DNA of 64,000 nucleotides from Pseudomonas wenzhouensis (GTDB lineage: Bacteria > Pseudomonadota > Gammaproteobacteria > Pseudomonadales > Pseudomonadaceae), in contig NZ_CP072610.1 of NCBI RefSeq assembly GCF_021029445.1, forward strand, positions 2,790,001 through 2,854,000. Direction: 5' to 3'. Positions 36,414 to 47,279 of the stretch are shown here, piece after piece; within the stretch, counting starts at the first letter, position 1, and the number at the start of each line of letters is the position of its first letter. A program made the translations under genes and the position numbers. The notes below the pieces were generated by a model. It made no database searches. It saw only the letters and a program-made list of their open reading frames with translations, and had not been told where the DNA came from.

Positions 36414-37094
36414 TCAGACCTTCTGGGCAATCCAGATGGTATGCCGCGTGCCCCTGTTGCCATGGGCATACACCTGCACCGCCTCGCCCTTGAAGCCCGC
36501 CTTGCGCACCTTCTCCGAAAATGCCCGGTCGGCGCTGGACGACCACACTGCCAGCATGCCCTTGGGCCTCAGCGCCTTGGCGCACTGACGCAGGCCGTCC
36601 ATGCTGTACAGCCAGTCATTACCCTTCTGGGTCAGGCCTTCGGGGCCGTTGTCGACGTCCAGCATGATCGCGTCGTAGCACTGCTCGGCGGCCTGCAGCA
36701 CCTTGGCGACGTCCTCCTGAATGATCACTGCACGCGGGTCATTCAACGGATAACCGGACTTCGCCCCGAGCGGGCCACGGTTCCACTCGACCACGCCAGG
36801 CACCAGCTCGGCCACCGCCACCTCGGCGTCAGCCCCAAGGTGCTGCAGCGCCGAGGCCAGGGTAAAGCCCATGCCCAGACCTCCGATCAGCACCCGCGCC
36901 TGTGGACGATTGGCGATCTGCTTGCAGGGAATCGCGGCCAGGGCATCTTCCGAGCCGTGCATACGGGTATTCATCAGCTGCCCGCCATCACCACCAGCGA
37001 TCTTGATGACGAAGTCTTCCCCGTACTCAAACAGGTTCAGCGCACCATTCGTACCCGGGATCGGAGCGGTGTCGAGCAAGACAAAGCGTTTCAT
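36414..37094 (-). CDS. Spermidine synthase-like methyltransferase-fold protein
   Basis: The 226-residue protein has a Rossmann fold with GGLGMGFTLASAL as the S-adenosyl-binding loop, VAELVPGVVEWN as the acidic ribose site and MLDVDNGPEGL near the polyamine synthase active site. It resembles the PABS/SpeE family but is shorter than typical spermidine synthases of about 285 residues and lacks the N-terminal beta-strand domain. The activity is therefore uncertain. The start is ATG 37094 (MKRFVLLDTAPIPG). It follows gdhA on the same strand after a hairpin. Confidence 0.7.
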   Translation of the reverse strand: MKRFVLLDTAPIPGTNGALNLFEYGEDFVIKIAGGDGGQLMNTRMHGSEDALAAIPCKQIANRPQARVLIGGLGMGFTLASALQHLGADAEVAVAELVPGVVEWNRGPLGAKSGYPLNDPRAVIIQEDVAKVLQAAEQCYDAIMLDVDNGPEGLTQKGNDWLYSMDGLRQCAKALRPKGMLAVWSSSADRAFSEKVRKAGFKGEAVQVYAHGNRGTRHTIWIAQKV

Positions 37095-37174
37095 GCGTAA
37101 CGACAACCTGTGTAACGAGCGTGAGGCCGGCAGCATGCCTGAATCGGCCGCGCAACACAGCCCCACCAGAAACG

Positions 37175-37206
37175 ACGAGGCCCCGCGTTGACACGCGAGG
37201 CCTCGT
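37175..37206 (-). terminator. Hairpin downstream of gdhA
   Basis: ACGAGGCCCCGCG and CGCGAGGCCTCGT pair with one mismatch around a six-base loop, 19 bases after the gdhA stop. The run after it is only weakly U-rich, so it may be a partial terminator between gdhA and the spermidine synthase-like gene. Confidence 0.55.
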
Positions 37207-37224
37207 GGCTAAAAACGGGATCGA

Positions 37225-38889
<1,665 letters not shown>

Positions 38890-39744
38890 ATGTCATTGGC
38901 TCAACTGATCAGCACGCAAGACCTTCAACAGCGCCTGCAACAGGAAGATCTGCTGCTACTGGACTGTCGCTTCGCCCTCGAAGATCCCGCCTACGGGCGG
39001 CGCAGTTACCTCGAAGGGCATCTGCCAGGAGCACACTTTCTCGACCTCGAGCAGGATTTGTCCGCGCCAGTGATCAAAGGCGTGACCGGGCGCCATCCAC
39101 TGCCCGACGCCAGCGCACTGGTCGAACGCCTGCGCAGTTGCGGCCTGCGCCAGGATAGCCAGGTGATACTGTACGACGATGGCCCCGGCGCCTTCGCCGC
39201 CCGCGCCTGGTGGTTGCTGGTGTGGCTGGGCAAACGTGACGGCCTCTATCTGCTCGACGGCGGCCTGAAAGCCTGGCGCGAAGCCGGCCTGGAATTGACC
39301 TGCGCAGCACCGGACAACGCCCCTGGCGACTTCTGCGCCGAACCCGATAACAGCCTCGTACTGAGCGCCGAGCAATTGGCCGTGCGCCTGGGCACAGCGG
39401 ATCTGACCCTGCTGGACGCGCGGGCACTGCCGCGCTTTCGTGGCGAGGTCGAACCGATCGACCCGGTTGCCGGGCATATTCCCGGTGCGCAGTGCGCCGC
39501 GTTCACCGACAACCTGGGCGCCGATGGCCGCTTCCTCCCGGCAGATGAACTGCGCCAGCGTTTCGACGCCCTGCGCGGCGAACGCCCGCTGGAAAACCTG
39601 GTGGCTTACTGCGGCTCCGGCGTCACGGCCTGCCATAACCTGTTCGCCATGAATCTCGCCGGCTATCCCCTGGCACCGCTCTATGCCGGCTCCTGGAGCG
39701 AATGGATCACCAACCCGGCACGTCCGGTTGCTACCGGCCAATGA
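38890..39744 (+). CDS. sseA: 3-mercaptopyruvate sulfurtransferase
   Basis: The 284-residue protein is two rhodanese domains in tandem. The N-terminal domain is inactive as usual; the C-terminal one has the catalytic loop YCGSGVTACHN with nucleophile Cys241. CGSGVT is the loop that marks mercaptopyruvate over thiosulfate specificity. GHLPGAHFLDLEQDLS and AGHIPGAQCAAFTD are the paired rhodanese motifs. It transfers sulfur from 3-mercaptopyruvate to thiols or cyanide. ATG 38890 was chosen; the in-frame ATGs at 38854 and 38857 extend beyond the family start. Confidence 0.9.
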   Translation: MSLAQLISTQDLQQRLQQEDLLLLDCRFALEDPAYGRRSYLEGHLPGAHFLDLEQDLSAPVIKGVTGRHPLPDASALVERLRSCGLRQDSQVILYDDGPGAFAARAWWLLVWLGKRDGLYLLDGGLKAWREAGLELTCAAPDNAPGDFCAEPDNSLVLSAEQLAVRLGTADLTLLDARALPRFRGEVEPIDPVAGHIPGAQCAAFTDNLGADGRFLPADELRQRFDALRGERPLENLVAYCGSGVTACHNLFAMNLAGYPLAPLYAGSWSEWITNPARPVATGQ

Positions 39745-39932
39745 GCAGCGGTTTTAAGCACGAATCGAAATATGTCCAATAGCTCAAGTCAGTAATCAAT
39801 TTAAAAACAGACCGTTACCGCTTAAATATCGCACTAGGCTTGAGAATGAGCGGCTAACTCCGCTCCCGGTGGAGTCTTTATCGAACAACGATCAGAAGCC
39901 CGGCCTCCACCGGCACCTTCCGCGAGGATGCC

Positions 39933-40412
39933 ATGGGAATAGCCGCCTGCGATCTCAGCCAGCACGTGATCCGCCCGACCCTTGTCTACCTGCAGCGCCA
40001 CAGCAACAGCGCCGAAGCCCTGCTACTTGGAGCTGCCGCTTGCCAGTCGGCGCTGGGCAGCGCGCTGGATACGCCGCAAGGTCATGGTTTGTATCGCATC
40101 AGCGAACCGGCCCACCAGATGCTCTGGGATCAATACCTGGCCTTCGATCCGGAGCTTGCCAGCCGTGTTCGCGGCCTTGCCAGCCAACACGCGTTTCTCG
40201 AGGCGCCGCACCTCGAACTGACGGTCAACCTGCGCTATGCAACGGCCATTGCCTGGCTGCTGATCGAGCAGGAAAAGCTGACGCTGCCGGCCGCCGATGA
40301 CGTACTGGCCATGGGCCGAATTTGGTGCAAGGTTTTTCAGCCACAGGCCAGTCAACAGGATTTCCTCGAGACCTGGCAGCGCTGCATCACCCCAGTGAGC
40401 CGGGTAGCCTGA
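39933..40412 (+). CDS. Hypothetical protein (159 aa)
   Basis: The soluble protein is largely helical and starts MGIAACDLSQHVIRPTLVYL. The central portion, SALGSALDTPQGHGLYRISE, resembles lysozyme-related or phage structural annotations I vaguely recall, but no catalytic motif can be pointed to. The end contains WLLIEQEKLTLPAADDVLAM. A GAGGATGCC stretch just before ATG 39933 is a modest ribosome site. The codon bias matches neighbours. It lies between the sulfurtransferase and the FadL-type porin and belongs to the same conserved Pseudomonas neighbourhood. Function unknown. Confidence 0.75.
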   Translation: MGIAACDLSQHVIRPTLVYLQRHSNSAEALLLGAAACQSALGSALDTPQGHGLYRISEPAHQMLWDQYLAFDPELASRVRGLASQHAFLEAPHLELTVNLRYATAIAWLLIEQEKLTLPAADDVLAMGRIWCKVFQPQASQQDFLETWQRCITPVSRVA

Positions 40413-40563
40413 CCATTCAATCAGGAAATCAGCTTCGTATTTTTCATACCTATTTGCAGAAATTGTCTGACAATTCACTCAATATCATTGAACTTGTTTG
40501 CCTTGGCAGGGAGCGGGAAAAACGGTAGCGTGCGCCGCTCGCCTCACCACAGGAGCCTCCCCC

Positions 40564-41817
40564 GTGAGCAAACGCCTTCTCAAGACTGGCCTGGCAGTTG
40601 CCATCACCGCCACCTCGGGCCATGGTTTCGCCAGCGGCTTCGCCCTCAACGAACAGAGCATTTCCGGCATGGGCACCTCCTTCGCCGGCCGCTCATCCTC
40701 CGCCGAGGATGCCAGCACAGTATTCGGCAACCCGGCCGGCATGGCACGCCTCAAGCGCGAAGAGGTCTATGTCGGCGCAGCCGTCATTCATGCCCAGAGC
40801 GATATCAGCCGTGCCAGTGCCAACGCCGGCCCTGCGACACTGGCAGGCAGCAACGACGGCGATATGGTGCCAAGTACCGGCGTACCCATGGGCTATTACG
40901 TCAAACCGCTAGACGACAAGGTCGCCTTCGGTCTCGGTGTCTACGTGCCCTTCGGCCTGATGACCGACTACGAGCGCACGTTCCAGGGCCGCTACCACGC
41001 AGACAAGAGCTATGTGCGGGTGATTACCGTGCAGCCGACCCTGAGCTACCGTTTCAACGAGCACCTGTCGGTCGGCTTCGGCCCCACCTTCAACCATATC
41101 GAAGGGGAACTGAGCTCCTCGCTGCTCAACCCGGGCAACAGCGACGGCAAAGTGAGGGTCAAAGGCGATGACACCGCCGTGGGCTTCAACCTGGGAGTGC
41201 TCTACGAGTTCACCCCTGGCACACGCGCCGGCATCACCTACCACTCGCGCGTCAAATACGAACTGGAGGGCGATACCCGTGTTTCCGGTAACGGTGCACT
41301 GGCTGCTATCGCCGGCAAGTACGACGCCAATCTGGGGCTGACTACGCCCGAGTCGGTGGACATGTCCATCACCCACCAACTGACCGATGCCCTGACGCTG
41401 CATGCCGGCAGCACCTGGACGCGCTGGAGTCGCTTCAAGGAAATCCGCGTGGAGAATGACTCGGCGGCGCTGCCCGTCATCGTCGAGGAACAGAACTGGC
41501 ACGACACCTGGGCACATGCCGTAGGCCTGTCGTACAGGCTCAATCCACAATGGACGCTGCGCACCGGCATCGCCGTCGATCAGTCACCGACCAATAATGT
41601 CGACCGTTCGGCCCGCGTGCCCTCGGGCGACCGCACCATTTTCAGCGTTGGCGCCGGCTGGAGCCCCAACCCGGACATGACCATCGACGTGGCCTACTCC
41701 TACCTGCAGGAAGAGTCGGTGGACGTGAACCAGCAGAGCTCGACCCGCGGTGACTACCGTGCACGCTACAACAACAGCGCACACGGCCTCGGTGCCTCAC
41801 TCAGCTATCGCTTCTGA
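40564..41817 (+). CDS. FadL/OmpP1/TodX-family outer-membrane transporter
   Basis: The 417-residue beta-barrel has a signal peptide (KRLLKTGLAVAITATSGHG region). The mature N-terminus, SGFALNEQSISGMGTSFAGR, is the FadL-family hatch, followed by DASTVFGNPAGMARL. The C-terminus ends in LSYRF with a terminal Phe, the outer-membrane assembly signal. The family takes up long-chain fatty acids or hydrophobic aromatics. GTG 40564 is preceded by a good AGGAG site. The frame back to 40498 would disrupt the signal peptide. Confidence 0.9.
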   Translation: MSKRLLKTGLAVAITATSGHGFASGFALNEQSISGMGTSFAGRSSSAEDASTVFGNPAGMARLKREEVYVGAAVIHAQSDISRASANAGPATLAGSNDGDMVPSTGVPMGYYVKPLDDKVAFGLGVYVPFGLMTDYERTFQGRYHADKSYVRVITVQPTLSYRFNEHLSVGFGPTFNHIEGELSSSLLNPGNSDGKVRVKGDDTAVGFNLGVLYEFTPGTRAGITYHSRVKYELEGDTRVSGNGALAAIAGKYDANLGLTTPESVDMSITHQLTDALTLHAGSTWTRWSRFKEIRVENDSAALPVIVEEQNWHDTWAHAVGLSYRLNPQWTLRTGIAVDQSPTNNVDRSARVPSGDRTIFSVGAGWSPNPDMTIDVAYSYLQEESVDVNQQSSTRGDYRARYNNSAHGLGASLSYRF

Positions 41818-41879
41818 CAATACCGCTCACAGGGTCAGGGACGACCACGTGAGCCTCTGCTCCGCGCAAACGAGCCTGG

Positions 41880-42431
41880 TCAGGGCTGCGAGGCGATGGC
41901 CTTTTCAACAGCGGCGATCAACTCGGGATCGTCCGGCTTGGTCAGGCTGGAGAAACTGGCCACCACCTTGCCCTGGCGGTCGACCACGTACTTGAAGAAA
42001 TTCCAGCGTGGCGCCCTGCTCTGCTCAGCCAACCCCTTGAACAAGGGGATGGCATCAGTACCGGAAACAGGCTGCGGCTCGGTCATGGTGAAGGTTACGC
42101 CGTAATTGACGTAACACACGGTGGCGGTCTCCGTGCTGTCAGCGGACTCCTGGCGAAAGTCATCGGACGGCACGCCCAGCACTTCCAGCCCCTGATCCTT
42201 GTAACGCTGATAAAGCGCTTCGAGCCCTTTGAACTGCGGGGTGAAACCACAGAAGCTGGCGGTATTGACCACGATCAGAGGCTTGCCCGAGAACTGACAG
42301 AGTTCGATGCTCTCACCTTTGGCGTGCAGCTTGGGCAATTCGCCCTGAAGCATCGCCGGACACTCGGCGGCCAGCACCGGCAATGCCAGACTGGACAGCA
42401 ACAGGGAACAGGCAAGACGGCGAAGAAACAT
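41880..42431 (-). CDS. Exported glutathione peroxidase
   Basis: The 183-residue protein has a signal peptide ([20 protein letters not shown]) and the glutathione peroxidase core. The peroxidatic Cys is Cys61 in [14 protein letters not shown], preceded by GKPLIVVN, and the tail shows [18 protein letters not shown]. It reduces peroxides using thiols, here in the periplasm or envelope, where thioredoxin-like reductants are likelier partners than glutathione. ATG 42431 is chosen because it gives the signal peptide. It is on the minus strand after a short gap from the small transmembrane ORF. Confidence 0.9.
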   Translation of the reverse strand: MFLRRLACSLLLSSLALPVLAAECPAMLQGELPKLHAKGESIELCQFSGKPLIVVNTASFCGFTPQFKGLEALYQRYKDQGLEVLGVPSDDFRQESADSTETATVCYVNYGVTFTMTEPQPVSGTDAIPLFKGLAEQSRAPRWNFFKYVVDRQGKVVASFSSLTKPDDPELIAAVEKAIASQP

Positions 42432-42493
42432 GGCAGTGACCTCTGGCGCTAACACAATCGCATTACGCTACTCGCAGACCCGCCCTTAGGCAA

Positions 42494-42619
42494 CTAGCAG
42501 ATACCAACGCCCAACTGCAGCAGGGCCAGCCCACCCTGACGCCAGCCCCACCAGGCCAGCGTCAACAACAGGCCGAAGCCCAGGGCTACGGCACTGAACG
42601 TCACTACCTGGCGGTTCAT
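42494..42619 (-). CDS. Single-pass small membrane protein coupled to the MFS gene (41 aa)
   Basis: A 41-codon frame starts with ATG at 42619, overlapping the MFS stop codon in an ATGA arrangement. The product is MNRQVVTFSAVALGFGLLLT followed by LAWWGWRQGGLALLQLGVGIC. It has one strong hydrophobic helix, two tryptophans near the interface, and ends in Cys. The ATGA coupling argues for genuine translation. It is too short for many gene callers. Possibly an accessory subunit of the transporter, by context only. Confidence 0.6.
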   Translation of the reverse strand: MNRQVVTFSAVALGFGLLLTLAWWGWRQGGLALLQLGVGIC

Positions 42620-43821
42620 GCCGGCGCCCCCTGCAGCCGCGCCACCGGCACTTCCCGTACCGGCCAGTTCAGCGCAGCGGCCATCAGGCTCAGGCCGACG
42701 GCAATCTGCCAAACCAAGTCATAGCTGCCGGTGGTGTCGTAAAGGTAGCCCCCCAGCCAGCCGCCAAGGAAGGAGCCGAGCTGATGGAACAAAAAAACGA
42801 TACCGCCAAGCATCGACAGATTGCGCACGCCGAACAGCGTCGCCACGGTGCCGTTGGTCAGCGGCACGGTCGACAACCACAGCAGGCCCATGGCAATGCC
42901 GAACAGGTAGGCGCTCCACTGCGTCAACGGTGCCAGCAGAAACAGCGTGATCACCACGCCACGCAGCAGATACAGCACGCTGAGTAATCGCGGCTTGGCC
43001 ATGCGCCCACCGAGCCAGCCGGCAATATAGGTGCCGAAGATATTGAACAGCCCCACCAGCGCCAGCACCGTGGTACCGGTCAATGCGGGCAAATGGTGGT
43101 CGACCAGATAAGCCGGCAGATGCACGGCGACGAACACTACCTGAAACCCACAGACGAAGAAGCCCAGCGCCAGCAGCCAGAACCCCGAGTGACTGGCGGC
43201 CTCGCGCAGCGCTTCGACCAGCGTCTGCTGCGGACCGTTGCTGGCAGGTTGCGGCGCCTCCCTGATCATCGCCGCCAGCGGCAGAATCAACGCCACCAGC
43301 AGCCCCAGCGCGAGCAACGCAGCCGACCACCCCAGCCAACTGATCAGCCCGAGCGTGCCAGGCAGCATGGCGAACTGACCGAAAGAGCCCGCCGCCGCCG
43401 CAATACCCATGGCCATGCTGCGTTTTTCCACCGGTACGGCACGGCCGACCACGCCGAGAATCACCGAGAACGAGGTGCCGGACAGACCGATACCGATCAG
43501 CAAGCCGGCGCTGAGCGACAGTGACAGCGGCGAGTCGGCCATGCCCATGCACAGCAGCCCCAGCACGTAGAGCACACCACCGATGACGATGGCCTTGCGC
43601 GCACCGAAGCGGTCGGCCAGCGCGCCGGTGATCGGCTGCGCCAGGCCCCAGATCAGGTTCTGCAGGGCGATGGCGAAGGCGAACACCTCACGCCCCCAGC
43701 CGAACTCGGCACTCATCGGCGGCAGGAACAGGCCGAAGCCATGGCGCGTGCCCAGCGACAGCGCCAGGATCAGCGAGGCGCCGAGCAGCAGCCAGGTGGT
43801 TGAACGCCATGCAGTTGTCAT
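42616..43821 (-). CDS. MFS transporter
   Basis: The 401-residue protein has twelve predicted helices, beginning LLLGASLILALSLGTRHGFG. The region between helices 2 and 3 shows motif A in GALADRFGARKAIVIGG. LGGRMAKPRLLSVLYLLRG is the corresponding loop in the second half. The family subgroup resembles oxalate/formate or monocarboxylate permeases (OFA type), but the substrate is not predictable. It follows a MarR regulator by 49 bases on the same strand, which suggests repression relieved by a small-molecule effector. Confidence 0.88.
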   Translation of the reverse strand: MTTAWRSTTWLLLGASLILALSLGTRHGFGLFLPPMSAEFGWGREVFAFAIALQNLIWGLAQPITGALADRFGARKAIVIGGVLYVLGLLCMGMADSPLSLSLSAGLLIGIGLSGTSFSVILGVVGRAVPVEKRSMAMGIAAAAGSFGQFAMLPGTLGLISWLGWSAALLALGLLVALILPLAAMIREAPQPASNGPQQTLVEALREAASHSGFWLLALGFFVCGFQVVFVAVHLPAYLVDHHLPALTGTTVLALVGLFNIFGTYIAGWLGGRMAKPRLLSVLYLLRGVVITLFLLAPLTQWSAYLFGIAMGLLWLSTVPLTNGTVATLFGVRNLSMLGGIVFLFHQLGSFLGGWLGGYLYDTTGSYDLVWQIAVGLSLMAAALNWPVREVPVARLQGAPA

Positions 43822-43870
43822 CGCTATCTCCAGCGTACGGTCGCCTGCGACCGTGTAAGCAGTAGGGCCA

Positions 43871-44275
43871 TCAGGCCAGTTCTTCGAGCAGGCTCATCAG
43901 CTCGGCACGGCGCTCGGCGCCTAACCAGGCATTGAGTTCACGCTGCACCTGTTCCCACAGCGGCAACGCCTGCCCGATACGTTGCAGGCCGGCTTCCGTG
44001 AGCCGTACCTCGCGAGCGCGCAAGTCGCGCCCTTCACCCAGTTGCACCAGTCCCTGCTCCGCCAGCACCCGCAGGTTGCGCCCCAGCGTACTGCGATCGA
44101 GCCCCATGGCGTCGGCGAGCACAGAGATGCTCGGCTGCGTGAGCCGCTGCACATGACGCAACAGGGAAAACTGCGCAGCACCGAGCCCGACGGCCGCGAG
44201 GGCATCGTCATAACGACGGGTGACACCACGGCTGGCGCGGCGTAATTGAGTGCAAAGACAGGAGGTCGGCAACAT
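43871..44275 (-). CDS. MarR-family transcriptional regulator
   Basis: The 134-residue regulator has the MarR winged helix-turn-helix: SISVLADAMGLDRSTLGRNLR for the recognition helix and RDLRAREVRLTEAGLQRI for the wing. The N-terminal segment includes CLCTQLRRASRGVTRRYDDA, where Cys residues might sense oxidants. It heads a marR-MFS-small ORF operon and probably represses it. A GTATATAC palindrome lies just upstream of its ATG and is a candidate operator or -10 region. Confidence 0.88.
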   Translation of the reverse strand: MLPTSCLCTQLRRASRGVTRRYDDALAAVGLGAAQFSLLRHVQRLTQPSISVLADAMGLDRSTLGRNLRVLAEQGLVQLGEGRDLRAREVRLTEAGLQRIGQALPLWEQVQRELNAWLGAERRAELMSLLEELA

Positions 44276-44282
44276 GAATACA

Positions 44283-44292
44283 GGTATATACC
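44283..44292. promoter_or_regulatory. Candidate operator/promoter upstream of marR
   Basis: GGTATATACC is a perfect ten-base palindrome eight bases upstream of the marR-type start. MarR repressors bind short palindromes overlapping their own promoters, so this is a candidate autoregulatory site. The sequence also resembles a -10 element. Confidence 0.35.
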
Positions 44293-44348
44293 CGCTTTAG
44301 CGATTAGCACTCATACAGTTACTCACTGCCTCGCCATAACAGTTGCAA

Positions 44349-45080
44349 TCAGAGACTCAGGGCCAGCGCCAGCAGCACGCCACACTCACCCAGCTCGACC
44401 AGCGCGCCGGCCGTATCGCCGGTGGTGCCGCCCAGGCGCCGTAGCAACGCGCGGCGCAGCCAGATGAACAGCAGCAATGCCGTGGCCAACGCCAGCAGCC
44501 CCATCCAGCCGAACAGCAGCATGCCCAGCAGATGCATGCCCAGCACCCAGGGCAATTGCCCGCGCGGCAGATGCTCGACCAGCGCCTGGCCCAGCCCACC
44601 CACGCGCACATAAGGCGTGGTCGCCAGCAACAGCGGCAACAGGCTGCGCCCCAGCCAGGGCAGCAGCAACAGGTAGATGCCCTGTCCGGCCTGTAGCAGC
44701 GTGAACAACGCAGCGAACTTGAGCAGCAACAGCAGCACCAGCACCACCACCGCGATAGGGCCACTGCGCGGGTCTTTCATGATCGCCAGGGTACGCTCGC
44801 GATCTGCGAAGCCACCGACCCAGGCGTCAGCGGTATCGGCCAGGCCGTCCAGATGCAGGCCACCGCTCAAGCCCACCCATAGCGCCAGGATGATCGCCGC
44901 CTGCAACACCGCCGATGCCTGCCCCAACAGCAGATGGGCGCCCCACAGCAGCAGGCCGAGCAGCAGCCCCACCAGCGGGTACCAAAGCAGCGAGCGCCCC
45001 ACCTGCTCGGGGGTCGGTATGCCCGGCAGGCTCACTGGAAGACGAGTAAGGAACTGCAAGGCGATCAGCAACGCAATCAT
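44349..45080 (-). CDS. cobS: Adenosylcobinamide-GDP ribazoletransferase (cobalamin synthase)
   Basis: CobS (CobV in the Pseudomonas denitrificans naming) joins adenosylcobinamide-GDP to alpha-ribazole phosphate at the inner membrane. The 243-residue protein has several hydrophobic helices. The conserved motif GGLHLDGLADTADAW provides acidic metal ligands, and FADRERTLAIMKDPRSGPIA follows. It is the last gene of the cob operon and overlaps cobC by four bases (ATGA). No good terminator is visible before the divergent marR promoter 70 bases further on. Confidence 0.95.
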   Translation of the reverse strand: MIALLIALQFLTRLPVSLPGIPTPEQVGRSLLWYPLVGLLLGLLLWGAHLLLGQASAVLQAAIILALWVGLSGGLHLDGLADTADAWVGGFADRERTLAIMKDPRSGPIAVVVLVLLLLLKFAALFTLLQAGQGIYLLLLPWLGRSLLPLLLATTPYVRVGGLGQALVEHLPRGQLPWVLGMHLLGMLLFGWMGLLALATALLLFIWLRRALLRRLGGTTGDTAGALVELGECGVLLALALSL

Positions 45081-45649
45081 GGCAACTCCGCCAGTTGTCC
45101 ATCGGCATCCAGGCGCAGGCGAAAACGCTGGGCATAGCCGACGTTGACCTGCAGCAGATCCTGCCGTGGCAGGCCGCGCGCACGCGCCAGGAGCAGGCGC
45201 ATCACACCGCCGTGCGTGATCAGCAGCAGGCGTTCACCCGCGTGGCGCTGCTGCAAGCGCTGCAGGGCAGACAGAATGCGTGCCTCGAAGTGCAGCAGAG
45301 GCTCGCCATTGGGCGGTGTGAAGGCATAAGGGTCGGCCCAGAAGCGGCCCAGCGCCTCCGCGTCGGTTTCCATCAGCGCGGCAGCGCTGCGCCCTTCCCA
45401 GTCACCAAAATGCAACTCCCGCACATCGGGCTCAAGGTGCAGCGGCAATGAATGGGTAGCGGCCAGCTCCTCGGCAAACCGAGCGCAGCGCTGCAGCGGC
45501 GAGCTAATCAGGCGATCCCAGGGGCCCGCGTCCTGCACCGCTCCGCGCAGTTGCGCCCAGCCATGCTCAGTCAGCGCGTCGTCCAGGCTGCCCCGCAGCC
45601 CACCACCCAGCTCGGTTTCACCGTGACGCAGCAAGTCCAGATACAGCAT
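45077..45649 (-). CDS. cobC: Alpha-ribazole phosphatase (histidine phosphatase family)
   Basis: The 190-residue phosphoglycerate mutase-like enzyme removes the 5'-phosphate in nucleotide-loop assembly. It has the phosphohistidine motif LLRHGETELGGGLRGSLDD near the N-terminus, ELHFGDWEGRSA in the middle and the second histidine in LLLITHGGVMRLLLAR. ATG 45649 ([13 protein letters not shown]) is the real start; the frame extending to 45712 runs into cobT. Its ATG shares one base with the cobT stop. Its first and last codons both overlap neighbours, so it is translationally coupled within the operon. Confidence 0.9.
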   Translation of the reverse strand: MLYLDLLRHGETELGGGLRGSLDDALTEHGWAQLRGAVQDAGPWDRLISSPLQRCARFAEELAATHSLPLHLEPDVRELHFGDWEGRSAAALMETDAEALGRFWADPYAFTPPNGEPLLHFEARILSALQRLQQRHAGERLLLITHGGVMRLLLARARGLPRQDLLQVNVGYAQRFRLRLDADGQLAELP

Positions 45650-46704
45650 CAGTTTGCCCCCTGCGCCACGGCAGCCTCGGCGAACGTCGCCATCTGCCCG
45701 TGCAGGGCACAAGCCAGGCGCAGCAACGGTACGGCCAGGGCGGCGCCGCTGCCCTCGCCCAAACGCAAGCCAAGCTCCAGCAACGGTTCGGCCTGCAGCG
45801 TCTGCAGCACCCGTACATGACCGGGCTCGGCACCGTGATGGGCGAACAGCAGCCAGTCGCGACAGGCTGGATTGAGGCGCACGGCGAGCAAGGCGGCAAC
45901 GCTGCAGATAAAGCCATCGACCAATACCGTCACCCCCTGCTGCGCGGCGGCCAGGTAGGCGCCGGTGAGCGCGGCGATCTCGAAGCCACCGAGGTGGATC
46001 AATGCCTGCAAGGGGCCGTCGATCTGCGCGCGGTGTAGGCTCAACGCGGCATCGATCACCCGCGCCTTGTGCGCTACACCGGCGTCATCGAGACCGGTAC
46101 CGGGGCCAGCCAGCTCGCTCGCCGGGCAATCCAGCAGCCAGCAGGCAAGTGCCGCCGCTGCCGTGGTGTTGCCAATGCCCATCTCACCGCCAACGAACAG
46201 ATCACAACCAACGGCACGGGCGCGCTGGATGCTGTCGCGCCCGGCCTCCAGGCTGATCATTGCCTGAGCCAGGGTCATCGCCGGATCGCGGGCGAAATTC
46301 TGCGTGCCGGCGCCGACCTGCAGATGACGCACGCCAGGCAGCGGCGGCAAGGGTTCGGCCGTACCCAGGTCGATCACCTCCAGCGCCGCATCGAGTTCGC
46401 GCGCGAGCACGCTGATGGCCGCACCGCCAGTGACGAAATTGGCCAGCATCTGCCCGGTCACCGCCTGCGGATAGGCGGAAATACCCTCGGCCACCACGCC
46501 ATGATCACCGGCAAAAATGGCGATCCACACATGCTCAAGCGTCGGTCGCTCACGCCCCTGCAACGCCGCCAGATGAATGGCCAGCGCTTCCAGTCGCCCC
46601 AGCGCACCCGCTGGCTTGGTCAGTTGCTGCTGACGCGCTTCGGCCTTGATGCGAGCCACATGATCGAGCGGCTGGCACGGCCCCTGCCACCACTGCAGAC
46701 TCAT
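45649..46704 (-). CDS. cobT: Nicotinate-nucleotide:dimethylbenzimidazole phosphoribosyltransferase
   Basis: The 351-residue enzyme makes alpha-ribazole phosphate from dimethylbenzimidazole and nicotinate mononucleotide, activating the lower ligand that BluB produces. It shows [20 protein letters not shown], the binding loop [14 protein letters not shown], and the catalytic glutamate in [14 protein letters not shown] at the C-terminus. The length fits the family (about 350). It overlaps cobU by four bases and cobC by one. In P. aeruginosa nomenclature it is cobU. Confidence 0.95.
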   Translation of the reverse strand: MSLQWWQGPCQPLDHVARIKAEARQQQLTKPAGALGRLEALAIHLAALQGRERPTLEHVWIAIFAGDHGVVAEGISAYPQAVTGQMLANFVTGGAAISVLARELDAALEVIDLGTAEPLPPLPGVRHLQVGAGTQNFARDPAMTLAQAMISLEAGRDSIQRARAVGCDLFVGGEMGIGNTTAAAALACWLLDCPASELAGPGTGLDDAGVAHKARVIDAALSLHRAQIDGPLQALIHLGGFEIAALTGAYLAAAQQGVTVLVDGFICSVAALLAVRLNPACRDWLLFAHHGAEPGHVRVLQTLQAEPLLELGLRLGEGSGAALAVPLLRLACALHGQMATFAEAAVAQGAN

Positions 46705-47228
46705 AACGCCGCCCCCTTGAGCACCATGGGCAGGCCGGCGACGGTGAACAGCACACGCTGGCTGCGCTCGGCCAGCGCCTGGTGCAGCCAGCCGGCCTCA
46801 TCGACATAACGACGGGTCAGCTCGCCCAGCGGCACCACGCCCAGCCCGGTTTCATTGCTGACCAGCAGGATGCGCCCGGGCAGTTTGTTCACGCAGTCAA
46901 GCAGTGCCTCGCGCTCGGCTGCCAGCCGAACCGGATCGTCCTGCAGCAGCAGATTGGTCAGCCACAGGGTCAGGCAGTCCACCAGCAGACAACGATCGGG
47001 CGCAGCTTGCTCGCGCAGCACACGGGCCAGCGCCAGCGGCTCTTCGACCAACGCCCAGTGCGCAGGCCGACGTGCGCGATGCTGGGCAACGCGCGCATTC
47101 ATCTCGCCATCGAGCGGCTGGCTGGTGGCGATGTAGAGGACCTCCAACCCGGAGTCGTCGGCCAGCTTCTCGGCCAGCCGGCTCTTGCCGGAACGAGCAC
47201 CGCCGAGGATCAATTCAAGCATCTTCAC
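46701..47228 (-). CDS. cobU: Cobinamide kinase / cobinamide-phosphate guanylyltransferase
   Basis: The 175-residue bifunctional enzyme phosphorylates adenosylcobinamide and then attaches GMP. The P-loop [12 protein letters not shown] is close to the N-terminus. [15 protein letters not shown] is the Walker B-like strand, and [13 protein letters not shown] is typical of the family. In P. denitrificans numbering it is CobP. The start is ATG 47228 or the second Met at 47222. It is 51 bases downstream of cobQ, the only notable gap in the operon. Confidence 0.93.
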   Translation of the reverse strand: MKMLELILGGARSGKSRLAEKLADDSGLEVLYIATSQPLDGEMNARVAQHRARRPAHWALVEEPLALARVLREQAAPDRCLLVDCLTLWLTNLLLQDDPVRLAAEREALLDCVNKLPGRILLVSNETGLGVVPLGELTRRYVDEAGWLHQALAERSQRVLFTVAGLPMVLKGAAL

Positions 47229-47279
47229 TCCGTAGGGTGCGCTGTGCGCACCATTTCAAAACCTGCAAATGCCGCGCCC

